A stretch of DNA of 64,000 nucleotides from the NCBI GenBank assembly GCA_964460795.1, contig CAYWRU010000003.1:1-64000 (forward strand), given 5' to 3'. Below the pieces are notes generated by a model, which was given only the letters and a program-made list of their open reading frames with translations, was not told the DNA's origin and made no database searches. Position 1 is the stretch's first letter, and each line of letters starts with the position of its first letter. This document shows, one piece after another, positions 43,197-53,172 of the stretch. The translations under genes were made by a program, and so were the position numbers. The DNA is from CAZOOM01 sp964460795 (GTDB lineage Bacteria; Omnitrophota; Omnitrophia; Omnitrophales; Aquincolibacteriaceae).

Positions 43197-46100
43197 AAGT
43201 AACATTTTTTTCTACACGCATCCTCAGAGTTATCCTTTTTCTGAGTGTAGGGATGCTGGGATTTGGAGCATTCTGCCCGGGAGAAACCCCTGTTCCGAAG
43301 CGGGAATATAAAGTTGGAGTACTGGCGAACCACGGCAAAGATATTGCTATCCAGCAATGGTCGAATACGATTGAAAATTTGAATGATGCGATTAGTGAAG
43401 CCCATTTCGTCCTGATCCCCCTTGATTTTGATGAGATGAACACCCAGATGGCCACGGAGTCGCTGGACTTTGCCATTACCAATCCCCTTTTTTACGTTCT
43501 ATACGAAACTCAAGATCATGCTCAGGCTTTAGCGACTTTAAAAAGCATTGGATCCGAATCTTCGGAGGGAAGATTTGGAAGTGTGATTTTTACCTCTGCC
43601 GCTCATCCGGACATTCGTGAAATCGAAGATTTAAGAGGCAAAACCGTTGCTGCCGTGGACCGCTTGTCTTTTGGCGGATGGGTGGCAGCACTCCGTGAAT
43701 TTCGCAAAAAAGGATTGCATGAAGAAAAAGATTTTCAATGGACGGTGTTAGGGACGGTTTATAAAGTAACGGAGGCTGTTTTAAAAGGCAATGTAGATGC
43801 CGGAATTGTGCGAACTGGTGTTTTGGAAGAACTTAGTGCTTTAGGTAAAATTCGTTTACAGGACATCCGTGTACTGCATCCCATGAACACTCCTGGAGAT
43901 GCTTTGATGAGCTCCACTCCGCTTTATCCGGATTGGGCCTTTCTCCGCATGCATCATAGTCCACTCAGTCTTGCCGAGAAAATTTCTAAGACACTTCTGG
44001 CAACGCCCTCGGATGACTTGGCCGCGGTCACGGGACAATACGAAGGCTGGACGGTCCCGCAAAATTATGCCTCCGTTCATGAATGCCTGAAAGAATTACA
44101 GCTTCCTCCGTATGAAAATTTTGGAAAAATCCAGCTGAAAGACGTGTTCCAGGCTTATGGAGTCTGGATCCTCGCTGGAGGTATTTTTTGTCTTGCGCTG
44201 ATGCTGATGCTGGCCGGAGTTCTTTTAGCGGGACAAAGTATTCAAAAGGACATTCGCCGCCGGATTTCTTCCCGTACCCTTATCGGTTTTTTTCTTTTGA
44301 TTACTGCAGGAGTTGCGTTCGGAGGCAATGCCTATTATCAGCAATATCTCCGGGACCAGCGGGAAAACGGAGAACAAGTTTTGATCGGAATCGCAGAGAA
44401 TAAAAGAATTCAGATCGAAAATTGGATTACTGAACGTGCTCAGCATGCTTATCGCATGGCCCATGATACCTCCTTAAAAGATGCCCTTGAGCATTTGGAG
44501 GCAAAGCCCGGAGATCCTCAGATTCTGGATAGGCTTCAAGCCATTCTTCAGGAAGTTCGTCGGGGTGAAGGATTTTATGGGGCTGCTGTGATTTCTTCAG
44601 ACGGTCGCTTGCTGCTTTCGACAGACGATCAGGAGTTTAGTGAGACGGTATCCCAGTGGCAGATGCTTCTAGAAAAGGCGCGCAGCCATTCAGGGGTGCA
44701 ATGGGGGAAGGCCTACGTCTGTTCAAAAGACGGATTGCCTATGATGGATGAGGGAATTCGCATTGGAAAAAATGAGGGAAAAGAAGAAGGATTTAAAGTC
44801 CTTGGTTTTGTTATTTTGCGATCGAATCTTGCGGAACATCTCTTTCCCTCGATCGAAGAGTGGGCCGGCCGGCGGCAAAGCGGAGAAATTCTTTTAGCCA
44901 CGCAGGATCACTCGGACGCTGTCATCATCAACTCTCCACGGCTTCAGTCCAAAGCGCCGTTCACCCTCCGACTTTCTATGGAGGACACCCGGCATCCAAT
45001 GGTGATGGCTTTGCGGGGGCATGAAGGCAGTATGAAGGGGTGGGACTACCGGGACATCCCGGTCATTTCTGCCATCAGAAATATTCCAGAAATCGCCTGG
45101 GCCTTGATTGTCAAAATGGATGAAAGTGAAATATACGAAAATGCGTCGCTTCGTAAGTGGATGGTGACGACTATTTGTTTGTCTCTGATTTTGCTGACAG
45201 CAGCCATTCTTGGATTTCTCAACAAAGTTCAGCATGCAGCCTTTTTTGAGCAAATGTACCGGAGCGAAGTGGAACGCAAAGCCCTGATCAAACACTTCGA
45301 TTATTTAATTAAATACGCCAATGACATTATTTTGCTCTTAAACGAAGAAGGCGTCATTGTAGAAGCGAATGATCGAGCCCTCAGTCTTTATGGGTATGAC
45401 GCCCAGACGATTCAATCTTTGCGCATTTACGATCTCACCCATCCCGATGAACTTTCTCGTAATAAACGAGAATTTAATCAGGCTACCGGAGATAGCGGTG
45501 TTCGATTTGAAACGCTTCATAGGCGAAAGAACAAAGAAACCTTCCCGGTTGAAATTAGTGCCCGCACATTATTTATTGAAGAAAAGCCCTACTGGCAGGC
45601 CATCATTCGCGACATCAGTGAGCGGAAAGAAAGGGAGGCGGCGCTTCAACAAAGCGAGGAGAAATATAAATTACTTGCCGAGGGATTAAAGGACATGGTG
45701 ATTCGTGTCTCCCTCACCGGGCATATTGAATATGTCAGTGCCGCGGCCATGGAGTTTGGCGGATATGATCCTAAAGAAGAAATCGGGGCTTTTATGGGGA
45801 AATATTTTGCGAATCCCATGGAACTGACCAAAACCCTCAAACTTATGAAAGAGATGGTCATTGACCGTAAATCCGCCAGTACCGAGTTTCTTTATAAACC
45901 CAAGAACCGGGAGCCTTTTTATTGTGAGGTGACTGGGAAGCCCCTCATCCGGAATGGAAAAGTCATCAGTTTTCAGTGTGTGATGCGCGATACGAGTGAG
46001 CGCCGCAAAGCAGAAGAGACTTTGCGGTTACGGGAAACGACGTTACGCACCATTACAGATTCTGCCCAGGATGCCATTGTGATGCTCGATCACGATGGAC

Positions 46101-47920
46101 TCGTTTCTTTCTGGAATCCGGCTGCAGAAAGAATTTTCGGCTGGTCAAAAAATGAAATTCTTGGCAAGCCCCTCCATCCTTTAATAGCGCCATCCCGGTA
46201 TCATGAAGCGCATCAAAAGGCGTTTCCCTATTTTCAAAAAACCGGGCAGGGAAGTGCGGTTGGCAAGACCCTGGAACTCGGCGGACTTCGTAAGGATGGA
46301 ACGGAAATCATGATTGAACTTTCTCTTTCCGCCATTCAAATCGAAGGGAAGTGGGGCTCCGTCGGACTGTTGCGCGATATCACGAACCGTAAGCGCGCGG
46401 AAGCGCAGATGCATCTTCAAACTACAGCCTTGGAGTCTGCAGCCAATGCAATCGTTATTTTGGATCGGGAGGCCAAAATTATTTGGGTGAACCCTGCTTT
46501 TACCACTATTACAGGATACTCTGCTAAAGAGGCCATCGGACAAAATCCGCGAGTCTTGAAATCAGGGAAACATGAGGAAGCTTTTTATAAAAATCTTTGG
46601 GGGACCGTCCTTGCAGGAGCTGTCTGGAATGGCGAAATTATTAACAAGCGTAAAGACGGCGTACTCTATACTGAAGAGATGACCATCACTCCGGTGAAGA
46701 ACAAAGAAGGGGAAGTGACTCACTTTATTGCCATTAAACAAGATATTACAGCACGCAAACAATTTGAGGAACATCAGCAGCGGGCCCAGCGCATGGAAAG
46801 CATCGGGCTCCTTGCGGGAGGCGTGGCCCATGATTTTAATAATATTCTGACCGTGATCGGAGGTTATGTTGATTTTCTTTTGGAAAATTCTGAGGCCATG
46901 AAAAATCATGGAATGGAGATCCAGGAAATTAAAGAAGCGGTCAAACGCGCCCAGGCACTTGTTAAACAACTTCTTGTGTTTGGCCGCCGCGAGGTTTCCT
47001 CTCCGAAGGTATTTAGCCCGGATGTTTTGATTAAGGATTTGGAGCCTATGCTGCATCGGCTCATCAAACCTCCGGTGGAGATGGTGATCAGCGGAGATCA
47101 GCCGCTGGGGACGGTGAAGGCTGATCCGAGTCAAATTGAGCAAGTGGTTATGAATCTGGTGGTGAATGCCCGGGATGCTATGCCTCAAGGGGGGAAGATT
47201 GTGGTGGAGTCCAGAAATGTAGTTCTTGAGGAGGAGTATGCAGAACATTATACGAATATTCCAGCGGGTGCTTATGTCGTGATCTCGGTCAGTGATAATG
47301 GAACCGGGATGAGCGATGAGGTTCGCAAACATATCTTTGAACCCTTTTTTACCACCAAACCCAAAGGCAAGGGGACCGGGCTGGGCCTAGCGACTTGTTA
47401 TGGAATTGTTCGTCAAAATCATGGCGTGATTAATGTTTATAGCGAAGAAGGAAAAGGAACGGTGGTTAAAGTTTTTCTGCCTGTGACAGGCGAAGCGGCG
47501 GAGCTCTTGACCTCGCAAAAGAAAAACACAGAAATTACAGGAGGAAGTGAGACCATTCTTTTGGCCGAAGATGAGAATTCCGTAAGACATTTAGCCGTCT
47601 CTCTGCTGCAAAAAAAAGGTTACCGGGTTCTTGCCGCTGAAAATGGAGCCGCGGCGCTGGAAATCTCCAGAAGTTTGCAGAAGGAAACCATTCACTTGCT
47701 TGTGACGGATATCATTATGCCGGGAATGAATGGAAGAGATTTGGCCGAGCAAATCCTTAAGGAGAGAGCGGGAATCCGAGTTCTTTTTGTTTCCGGATTT
47801 ACCGACGACGCCATTGTTCATCACGGTGTTTTGTCCGGCAACTTAAATTTTCTCCAAAAACCCTTTACTCAAAGATCGTTGTGCGGAAAAGTGCGGGATG
47901 TTCTAGACGGTAAAAAATAA
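43193..47920 (+). CDS. Large hybrid histidine kinase with PhnD/TtrS-like sensor and four PAS domains
   Basis: 1575 residues. Order: signal/TM (about 5-25); periplasmic PhnD-like binding domain (about 35-300, YKVGVLANHG, AITNPLFYVLYET, DLRGKTVAAVDRLSFGGW, VLKGNVDAGIVRTG), as in TtrS; TM pair (about 325-350 and 362-380); a second extracellular helical region with IAENKRIQIENWITERAQHA (about 390-640); TM (about 655-675); four PAS domains (about 700-815, 820-935, 945-1065, 1075-1190); HisKA with HDFNNILTVIGGYV; HATPase with MNLVVNARDAM and GTGLGLATCYGIV; C-terminal receiver (VTDIIMPGMNG). Translationally coupled to the binding protein gene and followed by a porin gene, suggesting control of nutrient or electron-acceptor use. 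Confidence 0.93.
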   Translation: MKVTFFSTRILRVILFLSVGMLGFGAFCPGETPVPKREYKVGVLANHGKDIAIQQWSNTIENLNDAISEAHFVLIPLDFDEMNTQMATESLDFAITNPLFYVLYETQDHAQALATLKSIGSESSEGRFGSVIFTSAAHPDIREIEDLRGKTVAAVDRLSFGGWVAALREFRKKGLHEEKDFQWTVLGTVYKVTEAVLKGNVDAGIVRTGVLEELSALGKIRLQDIRVLHPMNTPGDALMSSTPLYPDWAFLRMHHSPLSLAEKISKTLLATPSDDLAAVTGQYEGWTVPQNYASVHECLKELQLPPYENFGKIQLKDVFQAYGVWILAGGIFCLALMLMLAGVLLAGQSIQKDIRRRISSRTLIGFFLLITAGVAFGGNAYYQQYLRDQRENGEQVLIGIAENKRIQIENWITERAQHAYRMAHDTSLKDALEHLEAKPGDPQILDRLQAILQEVRRGEGFYGAAVISSDGRLLLSTDDQEFSETVSQWQMLLEKARSHSGVQWGKAYVCSKDGLPMMDEGIRIGKNEGKEEGFKVLGFVILRSNLAEHLFPSIEEWAGRRQSGEILLATQDHSDAVIINSPRLQSKAPFTLRLSMEDTRHPMVMALRGHEGSMKGWDYRDIPVISAIRNIPEIAWALIVKMDESEIYENASLRKWMVTTICLSLILLTAAILGFLNKVQHAAFFEQMYRSEVERKALIKHFDYLIKYANDIILLLNEEGVIVEANDRALSLYGYDAQTIQSLRIYDLTHPDELSRNKREFNQATGDSGVRFETLHRRKNKETFPVEISARTLFIEEKPYWQAIIRDISERKEREAALQQSEEKYKLLAEGLKDMVIRVSLTGHIEYVSAAAMEFGGYDPKEEIGAFMGKYFANPMELTKTLKLMKEMVIDRKSASTEFLYKPKNREPFYCEVTGKPLIRNGKVISFQCVMRDTSERRKAEETLRLRETTLRTITDSAQDAIVMLDHDGLVSFWNPAAERIFGWSKNEILGKPLHPLIAPSRYHEAHQKAFPYFQKTGQGSAVGKTLELGGLRKDGTEIMIELSLSAIQIEGKWGSVGLLRDITNRKRAEAQMHLQTTALESAANAIVILDREAKIIWVNPAFTTITGYSAKEAIGQNPRVLKSGKHEEAFYKNLWGTVLAGAVWNGEIINKRKDGVLYTEEMTITPVKNKEGEVTHFIAIKQDITARKQFEEHQQRAQRMESIGLLAGGVAHDFNNILTVIGGYVDFLLENSEAMKNHGMEIQEIKEAVKRAQALVKQLLVFGRREVSSPKVFSPDVLIKDLEPMLHRLIKPPVEMVISGDQPLGTVKADPSQIEQVVMNLVVNARDAMPQGGKIVVESRNVVLEEEYAEHYTNIPAGAYVVISVSDNGTGMSDEVRKHIFEPFFTTKPKGKGTGLGLATCYGIVRQNHGVINVYSEEGKGTVVKVFLPVTGEAAELLTSQKKNTEITGGSETILLAEDENSVRHLAVSLLQKKGYRVLAAENGAAALEISRSLQKETIHLLVTDIIMPGMNGRDLAEQILKERAGIRVLFVSGFTDDAIVHHGVLSGNLNFLQKPFTQRSLCGKVRDVLDGKK

Positions 47921-47949
47921 TTCCTGAATGCTCACCCGAAAGAGAGTTA

Positions 47950-49557
47950 ATGAAACGATCCCGGTGGAGTTGGCTGATCGTAATTCTGGAAATATTTTTC
48001 TTGCTGCAGACAAGGCCTCTTTTTTCAGAAGTCGAACTGATCGGCTCTGAAGGTAAAATCCTCAAACCCTCATCCAATGCCTTTTCTTTGAGCGCCTCTG
48101 CTTATGAACGATCCGATGTCATTATGATGAATAACTTGATTGATCTCGATTCCGCAGGCAAAAAAGACTCCATGAGTTACCTGGGCATGGAATATTATTT
48201 GGAAACTTCTGCCAAGTACCGCGATCTTGCAGAAGTCTTTATAAAATTTCAAAGAACAGGGCCGGCTTATGAAGATGCCATTGTGCTTGGGCGCCGGGAT
48301 GTGAACTCTATCTATGGAGAAACAGACCGGATTCGCGGCAAGCAATATCTCCCGGAAATCAAAGAATGGTTTTTGAACGCCAAACTTCCCAGTGATTATG
48401 AATTGCGGACCCAGGCTGGGCTTTTTTCTCATATTCTTGGAAATGGATATGCCGGGGCCGGTTATTTTGAAAATTATGGAGCGTCTCTCTATCATCCCGG
48501 AGAAAAATTTGCTTGGACATTTTATTGGAACCGGCCGGATTGGAATAACCGGATGATTTTAGGCCCCATCCTGGAACAGGATAAAAGAATCGGGCGCGGG
48601 TATCAAGCCACGGTGGCGGATTATTTTTCTTTGGACGGCATTTATCAGTGGAATCAAAAAGAGGCGGATTCCTGGAGACTTCTTTCCGGTTCGTTGCAGC
48701 CTTATGTATCATTGCTCTCGGACCGGACCGGCGGTAAACGCGCGAATTTGTTTGCGGTTCAAACCGAACAGGATTTGCTGGGCACAATGGGGTTTGATTT
48801 AAAATTAAAATGGAATCGCCTTGCATTTGATTTTGAAACGGCCCGGAATTTTGGCGGCGCCAATGCCAAGGGCGGTGCCATTGACAGCGACGGACTTTTA
48901 GACAGCCGGGACATCAGTCACAAAGGATATATGCTGGCCACAGAAATGAGCGCGGATCTGCATGAAATTTGGATCAAGCCGCGTGCAAGCTTCATGCTGG
49001 CTTCCGGCAATGAACTGGAAGGTTCCGATGTGAACGGCGTGCTGCAAGGTTCTGCGAATCGGGCCTTTAGTAACTACTCGCCGCTCAATACCAATCTATG
49101 GGACACGATTTATCAACCGCGGGGAAATGGACCCTTGGCAGCCATGGGCACAGGATGGGGATCTTATAGCGGTATTTTACGGCCCGGAACTTTTGGAGAT
49201 CCGTATATTTTGGAAAATTTATCCATGCCGAATATCGGATTCGATTTTACTCCGGTCAAACGGTTGACTTTAGCGGTCGACTGGTGGTATTTGGCCTCCC
49301 GGGAGCGGGGTGTGGGGACTTGGCAGGGTGAGACCTTTCAGCTCCCTCGGGAATTGGGGCATGAGTGGGATCTGAGCGCCTCCTATCAACTGACGGATCA
49401 GTGGGAAGTCGGCATGGCGTTCGGCTATTTCATTCCGGGACAGTATTACAGGGTCCAGAGGGATGATGCAGGAAATTCATTCAGCCCCCTTGTGCGCGGG
49501 GATGATGATGCCGATAATGCATTCTATGGGGAGATCACGCTGACCTTTAAGATTTAA
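47950..49557 (+). CDS. Outer-membrane beta-barrel protein, alginate-export/porin-like
   Basis: 535 residues with a signal peptide (SWLIVILEIFFLLQTRPLFS, about 6-25). The mature part is made of alternating amphipathic strands with many Tyr/Trp and short polar turns, e.g. LGMEYYLETSAKYRDLAEVF, FAWTFYWNRPDW, LSASYQLTDQWEVGMAFGYF, ending in a strand ITLTFKI, the usual barrel C-terminus. Mid-protein NGYAGAGYFENYGASLY and late LGHEWDLS resemble alginate_exp-type 18-strand porins; substrate not deducible. Placed between two hybrid kinases. Confidence 0.82.
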   Translation: MKRSRWSWLIVILEIFFLLQTRPLFSEVELIGSEGKILKPSSNAFSLSASAYERSDVIMMNNLIDLDSAGKKDSMSYLGMEYYLETSAKYRDLAEVFIKFQRTGPAYEDAIVLGRRDVNSIYGETDRIRGKQYLPEIKEWFLNAKLPSDYELRTQAGLFSHILGNGYAGAGYFENYGASLYHPGEKFAWTFYWNRPDWNNRMILGPILEQDKRIGRGYQATVADYFSLDGIYQWNQKEADSWRLLSGSLQPYVSLLSDRTGGKRANLFAVQTEQDLLGTMGFDLKLKWNRLAFDFETARNFGGANAKGGAIDSDGLLDSRDISHKGYMLATEMSADLHEIWIKPRASFMLASGNELEGSDVNGVLQGSANRAFSNYSPLNTNLWDTIYQPRGNGPLAAMGTGWGSYSGILRPGTFGDPYILENLSMPNIGFDFTPVKRLTLAVDWWYLASRERGVGTWQGETFQLPRELGHEWDLSASYQLTDQWEVGMAFGYFIPGQYYRVQRDDAGNSFSPLVRGDDDADNAFYGEITLTFKI

Positions 49558-49639
49558 GTAACTTGATAGGAACCGGTCTAGGGATGCAAGTCATATCTGT
49601 CCCTGATAGGTGTGACCGTCCACTAGAAATGGAATAAAG

Positions 49640-51799
49640 ATGCAGGTTTATAAAAAAGTTAGTCTTGTTTTAGTGGCTATTACGGCCATTCTTCTTTCAA
49701 CCTTTGTTTTGTTTGGTCTTGCCGCGCGGAATGAATCCACCTCTCTTCTTGAACAGCGGAGCGCTGAAACGGAAAGTTTAATTCAAAATCTAATTGAACT
49801 TAAAAGCAATATGCTAAAGACCCTTTCTTACGACTACACCTACTGGGATGAAATGGTGAATTTCATCCAGACCGCGGATCCTGAGTGGGCGCTTCAAAAT
49901 ATCGATGAGGGATTGCGGACCTATGCGGCAGATGCAGCCTGGGTTTATCGGATGGATGGTTCTCTGGTTTATTCGAAATCCATGCAGGGGTTCAGTGATT
50001 TTAAAGAGGCTCCGCTCACTCGCGATGTATTTTCAAAATTATTCCAGGGAACCCGCTTTGAACATTTTTTTATCCAAACGCCGCATGGACTTCTAGAAAT
50101 CCGGGGTGCCACGGCGCATCCGACTGCAGATCCGGAACGCAAAACAAACCCCAAGGGATATTTTTTGGTTGGGAAATTATGGGACAAAGACTGGCTCGAT
50201 GATTTATCGCAGCTCACTTTTTCAGAAGTTAAAATTGTTTCTATTGAAAAAAATGACCAGAAAATCCTCTCCAGTAAAAGCAGCTCTGCCCGCTCAGACA
50301 TTCATTTCACCAGAATTTTAAAATCCGCCGAGGATCGTCCGATCGCACAGCTGGAATTTATAAAAACCTCTCCGATCATTGATCAGATGCGCCATGAGGA
50401 CCGGGTTCAATTTAAAGCACTTATGATGCTTTTAACCCTGTTGCTTTTAACAGCGATGATGCTTCTCCAGCTTTGGGTGAACCGCCCGCTTTCTCTGATT
50501 GAAAAGGCTCTCAAAAATGAGAATCCTGCGATATTGACCTCTCTCAAAAAACAAAATACAGAGTTTGGAGCCGTGTCCATTTTGATCCAGGATTTTTTTA
50601 CTCAAAAAGAGGAGCTTTTGCGGCAGATCAAAGAACGGACTCAGCTGGAGGCCACGCTTGTGGAATCTCAAAAAATGGAGGCCCTCGGCAAGATGGCAGG
50701 GGCGATTGCTCACGACTTTAACAACCAATTGACAGCTATTCATGGATTCTGCGAACTTTTGGCTTCGGACATAGATGAAACAAGTCCTCAGGGAAGTTAT
50801 TTGAAGGAAATTCAAAAGGCGACGAACCGTTCTATTGAATTTACCAGCCAGCTTCTCAGCTTCAGTCATCATCATTTGGCTGTCCGCGAGGCGCTGGATT
50901 TGAATATCTTTATTCAGAAAAACAGCGCTTTAATCCGTCATACGCTGGGAGAACAAATTCAGTTAGAACTTAGTCTCCATCCTAAATTGACTATGGTGGA
51001 AGTCTCTATAACGCAGTTGGAGCAGGTGCTCATGAATGTGGTCTTAAATGCACGCGATGCCATGCCAAGCGGCGGAAAACTTTTTATCAAAACACTTAAT
51101 GTGGAAGTGTCCAAAGAAGATTCGCTCTCCACGGAATTTTCTAGAATTCCTCCCGGAGCTTATGTGGAGTTAGAAATTATGGACTCGGGAGTTGGTATGA
51201 GTGAAGAGGTCAAAAAGCATCTCTTTGAACCGTTTTATACCACCAAAGAGCGCGGTAAAGGTACGGGGCTGGGACTTGCATCTGCTTACAGCATTATCAA
51301 ACAACATAATGGATATATTACGGTGGTGAGCCAACCCGGACAAGGCAGTGCGGTTAAAATGTTTTTTCCTCCTTGTGTCAAAAAAGCCGCAGCGCTTCCG
51401 CAAATCAATTCACAAAAACCGATTCGCGGCGGGAATGAAGTGATTCTGATGGCAGAAGATGAGGATGGCGTACGGGCCGTGGCCTCTGCGATGATGCGTA
51501 AATACGGCTATCAGGTTCTCGCAGCCTCTCAGGGGAAGGAGGCTCTAGAATTGGCGCAAAAGCATTCGGGAGAAATTCATCTGCTCCTTTCTGATGTCAT
51601 TATGCCCGGAATGGACGGAAAAGAACTTTACGGGAAACTCAAGGTGCGGTTTCCCCATCTCAAGGTGATTTTTATGTCGGGCTATACGAGTTCAGCGCTG
51701 ACGCGCGAGGCTTTTCCCGATTTGCACATGAATCTTCTGCAAAAACCCTTTCAAAGCGCTCAGCTGCTCGCCAGGATCCGTCAAGTGTTGGACTCTTAA
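49640..51799 (+). CDS. CHASE4 hybrid histidine kinase
   Basis: 719 residues. TM1 (about 6-28), extracellular CHASE4-like sensor (about 30-255; YDYTYWDEMVNFIQ is the typical signature), TM2 (about 258-278), linker/HAMP-like segment, HisKA with AHDFNNQLTAIHGFCELL, HATPase with NVVLNARDAMPSGG and GTGLGLASAYSIIKQ, C-terminal receiver (LLSDVIMPGMDG, KPFQ). The HATPase and receiver parts closely resemble those of the 1575-residue kinase, so the pair probably arose from a common hybrid kinase with different sensors. Confidence 0.93.
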   Translation: MQVYKKVSLVLVAITAILLSTFVLFGLAARNESTSLLEQRSAETESLIQNLIELKSNMLKTLSYDYTYWDEMVNFIQTADPEWALQNIDEGLRTYAADAAWVYRMDGSLVYSKSMQGFSDFKEAPLTRDVFSKLFQGTRFEHFFIQTPHGLLEIRGATAHPTADPERKTNPKGYFLVGKLWDKDWLDDLSQLTFSEVKIVSIEKNDQKILSSKSSSARSDIHFTRILKSAEDRPIAQLEFIKTSPIIDQMRHEDRVQFKALMMLLTLLLLTAMMLLQLWVNRPLSLIEKALKNENPAILTSLKKQNTEFGAVSILIQDFFTQKEELLRQIKERTQLEATLVESQKMEALGKMAGAIAHDFNNQLTAIHGFCELLASDIDETSPQGSYLKEIQKATNRSIEFTSQLLSFSHHHLAVREALDLNIFIQKNSALIRHTLGEQIQLELSLHPKLTMVEVSITQLEQVLMNVVLNARDAMPSGGKLFIKTLNVEVSKEDSLSTEFSRIPPGAYVELEIMDSGVGMSEEVKKHLFEPFYTTKERGKGTGLGLASAYSIIKQHNGYITVVSQPGQGSAVKMFFPPCVKKAAALPQINSQKPIRGGNEVILMAEDEDGVRAVASAMMRKYGYQVLAASQGKEALELAQKHSGEIHLLLSDVIMPGMDGKELYGKLKVRFPHLKVIFMSGYTSSALTREAFPDLHMNLLQKPFQSAQLLARIRQVLDS

Positions 51800-51822
51800 A
51801 ACCTAGTCTTATAGCAGCATCC

Positions 51823-51970
51823 TTGTCATTCCGGGCGAACATAGTGAGACCCGGAATCCAATTTCTGTTCGCCACAAAGCGTTGGCGGAATCCGTCCCAA
51901 AACGCTTTGTGGACAAATCTCGCCGCGTTTTGTGGCGGAGATCCCGGCTCGTAGGCCGGGATGACGGCAA
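51823..51970. repeat. GTCATTCCGGGC...GCCGGGATGAC palindromic repeat
   Basis: The 197-base gap between the convergent CHASE4 kinase and decarboxylase genes holds a composite palindrome. Outer arms TTGTCATTCCGGGC (51823-51836) and GCCGGGATGACGGCAA (51955-51970) pair with few mismatches; inside, CCACAAAGCG (51872-51881) and CGCTTTGTGG (51903-51912) pair perfectly. Repeats with CATTCC-type and GGATGAC-type ends are common dispersed elements in bacteria. Likely acts as a terminator for both genes. Confidence 0.65.
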
Positions 51971-51996
51971 AGAAATGGTGCGTAATTTATAATAAA

Positions 51997-53172
51997 TCAG
52001 TGGAAGATGACTTTGGCGGGAGGGAATCCGTTGAAGTTGGGAACTGCGCTAGCGCTGGAATAAGCTCCGATATTTTTCACGTACACCACATCATTCAGAT
52101 AAAGCTCCGGAACTTCTGCATCGGTGGCCAGCGTATCAAAGGAGTCGCAGGTTGGGCCGGCCAGCGCGCTCAAGAATTTTTGACCGCGCCGCAGCGTTTT
52201 AAACTCATACTTACAGTGATCAAATACAATTCCCGAAAAATCCTGATACACGCCGTCATTTAAATAGTAGTAATTCATATTGTTCCGGAAGGTCCGTCCT
52301 ACCACTTGCGTGACCAGCATGCCGGAAGGTCCGACAAAAAATCGCCCCGGTTCAGCGATGAAATGGACTTTTTTATCAAACTTCAGATGACGGATCTGTT
52401 TCCGGATCTGAGCGGCCATGCGTTCAAAATTAACTCCGATTTCTCCGTCAAAATGAGGGATCGGAAAACCGCCGCCAATATCCAAAATTTTAAGCGGCAG
52501 ATCATGGGCCTTGGCTTCCCGGAAAATGGCTGCAGAAATTTCCAGGGCCTGGAGATAAATCTCTACATTCTTGGACTGAGAACCCACATGGAAGCTGAGG
52601 CCGACCGGCGCGAGTCCAAGCTGCTTCGCCTTGCGCAGCAAATGGAACGCTACATCCGGATCAGCCCCAAACTTAAGGGATAGATTCACCTGACTTTTAT
52701 CATTCTCCACTTTGAGACGGCAGATGACATGGGCGCCGGGATAATGCTCTGCGATTTTATAAAGTTCCGGTTCATTATCAAAAGTCATGAGTTTGACACG
52801 CATGCGCCGTGCCGCCTGAATATCGGCCTCGGATTTAATTGTATTGGCAAAAATTATCTGCCGGGGTTTGGCGCCAAGTCTCAAAACTTGCCGCATTTCC
52901 CCGGCGCTCGCCACATCAAAGCAGGCGCCCAATCGCAAGAAGGTTTTGATGATCCGAGGATGCGGATTGGCTTTAATAGCATAGTAGGGCGTGACGCCGG
53001 GCAAGGCTTTACGAAAACGTGTAAATTGTTTTTCTAAGGCGCTTTTTCGGATGACCATCAAAGGAGATCCATGCTTTTTGATAAAAGCACGGATGAGATT
53101 CTCGATGCCGGACGGATCCGGAGTTTTAGATTTTAACAGTTTCGGGGTGCTGAGAAAGCCGTTTGAGGCCAT
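51997..53172 (-). CDS. Ornithine decarboxylase-type (fold III PLP) enzyme
   Basis: 391 residues, alanine-racemase-fold PLP decarboxylase of the short eukaryote-like ODC/LDC type. PLP Lys in PYYAIKANPHP near residue 60, GACFDVASAGEM, the His-bearing LSFHVGSQSKN, ILDIGGGFPIPHF and EPGRFF phosphate site; the C-terminal active-site Cys lies in LAGPTCDSFD, the wording of ODC. Product putrescine (or cadaverine) fits the homospermidine synthase encoded just upstream. ATG 53172 chosen (GGGAGAG upstream); it overlaps the synthase by 47 bases; a start up to 53235 is possible. Confidence 0.88.
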   Translation of the reverse strand: MASNGFLSTPKLLKSKTPDPSGIENLIRAFIKKHGSPLMVIRKSALEKQFTRFRKALPGVTPYYAIKANPHPRIIKTFLRLGACFDVASAGEMRQVLRLGAKPRQIIFANTIKSEADIQAARRMRVKLMTFDNEPELYKIAEHYPGAHVICRLKVENDKSQVNLSLKFGADPDVAFHLLRKAKQLGLAPVGLSFHVGSQSKNVEIYLQALEISAAIFREAKAHDLPLKILDIGGGFPIPHFDGEIGVNFERMAAQIRKQIRHLKFDKKVHFIAEPGRFFVGPSGMLVTQVVGRTFRNNMNYYYLNDGVYQDFSGIVFDHCKYEFKTLRRGQKFLSALAGPTCDSFDTLATDAEVPELYLNDVVYVKNIGAYSSASAVPNFNGFPPAKVIFH

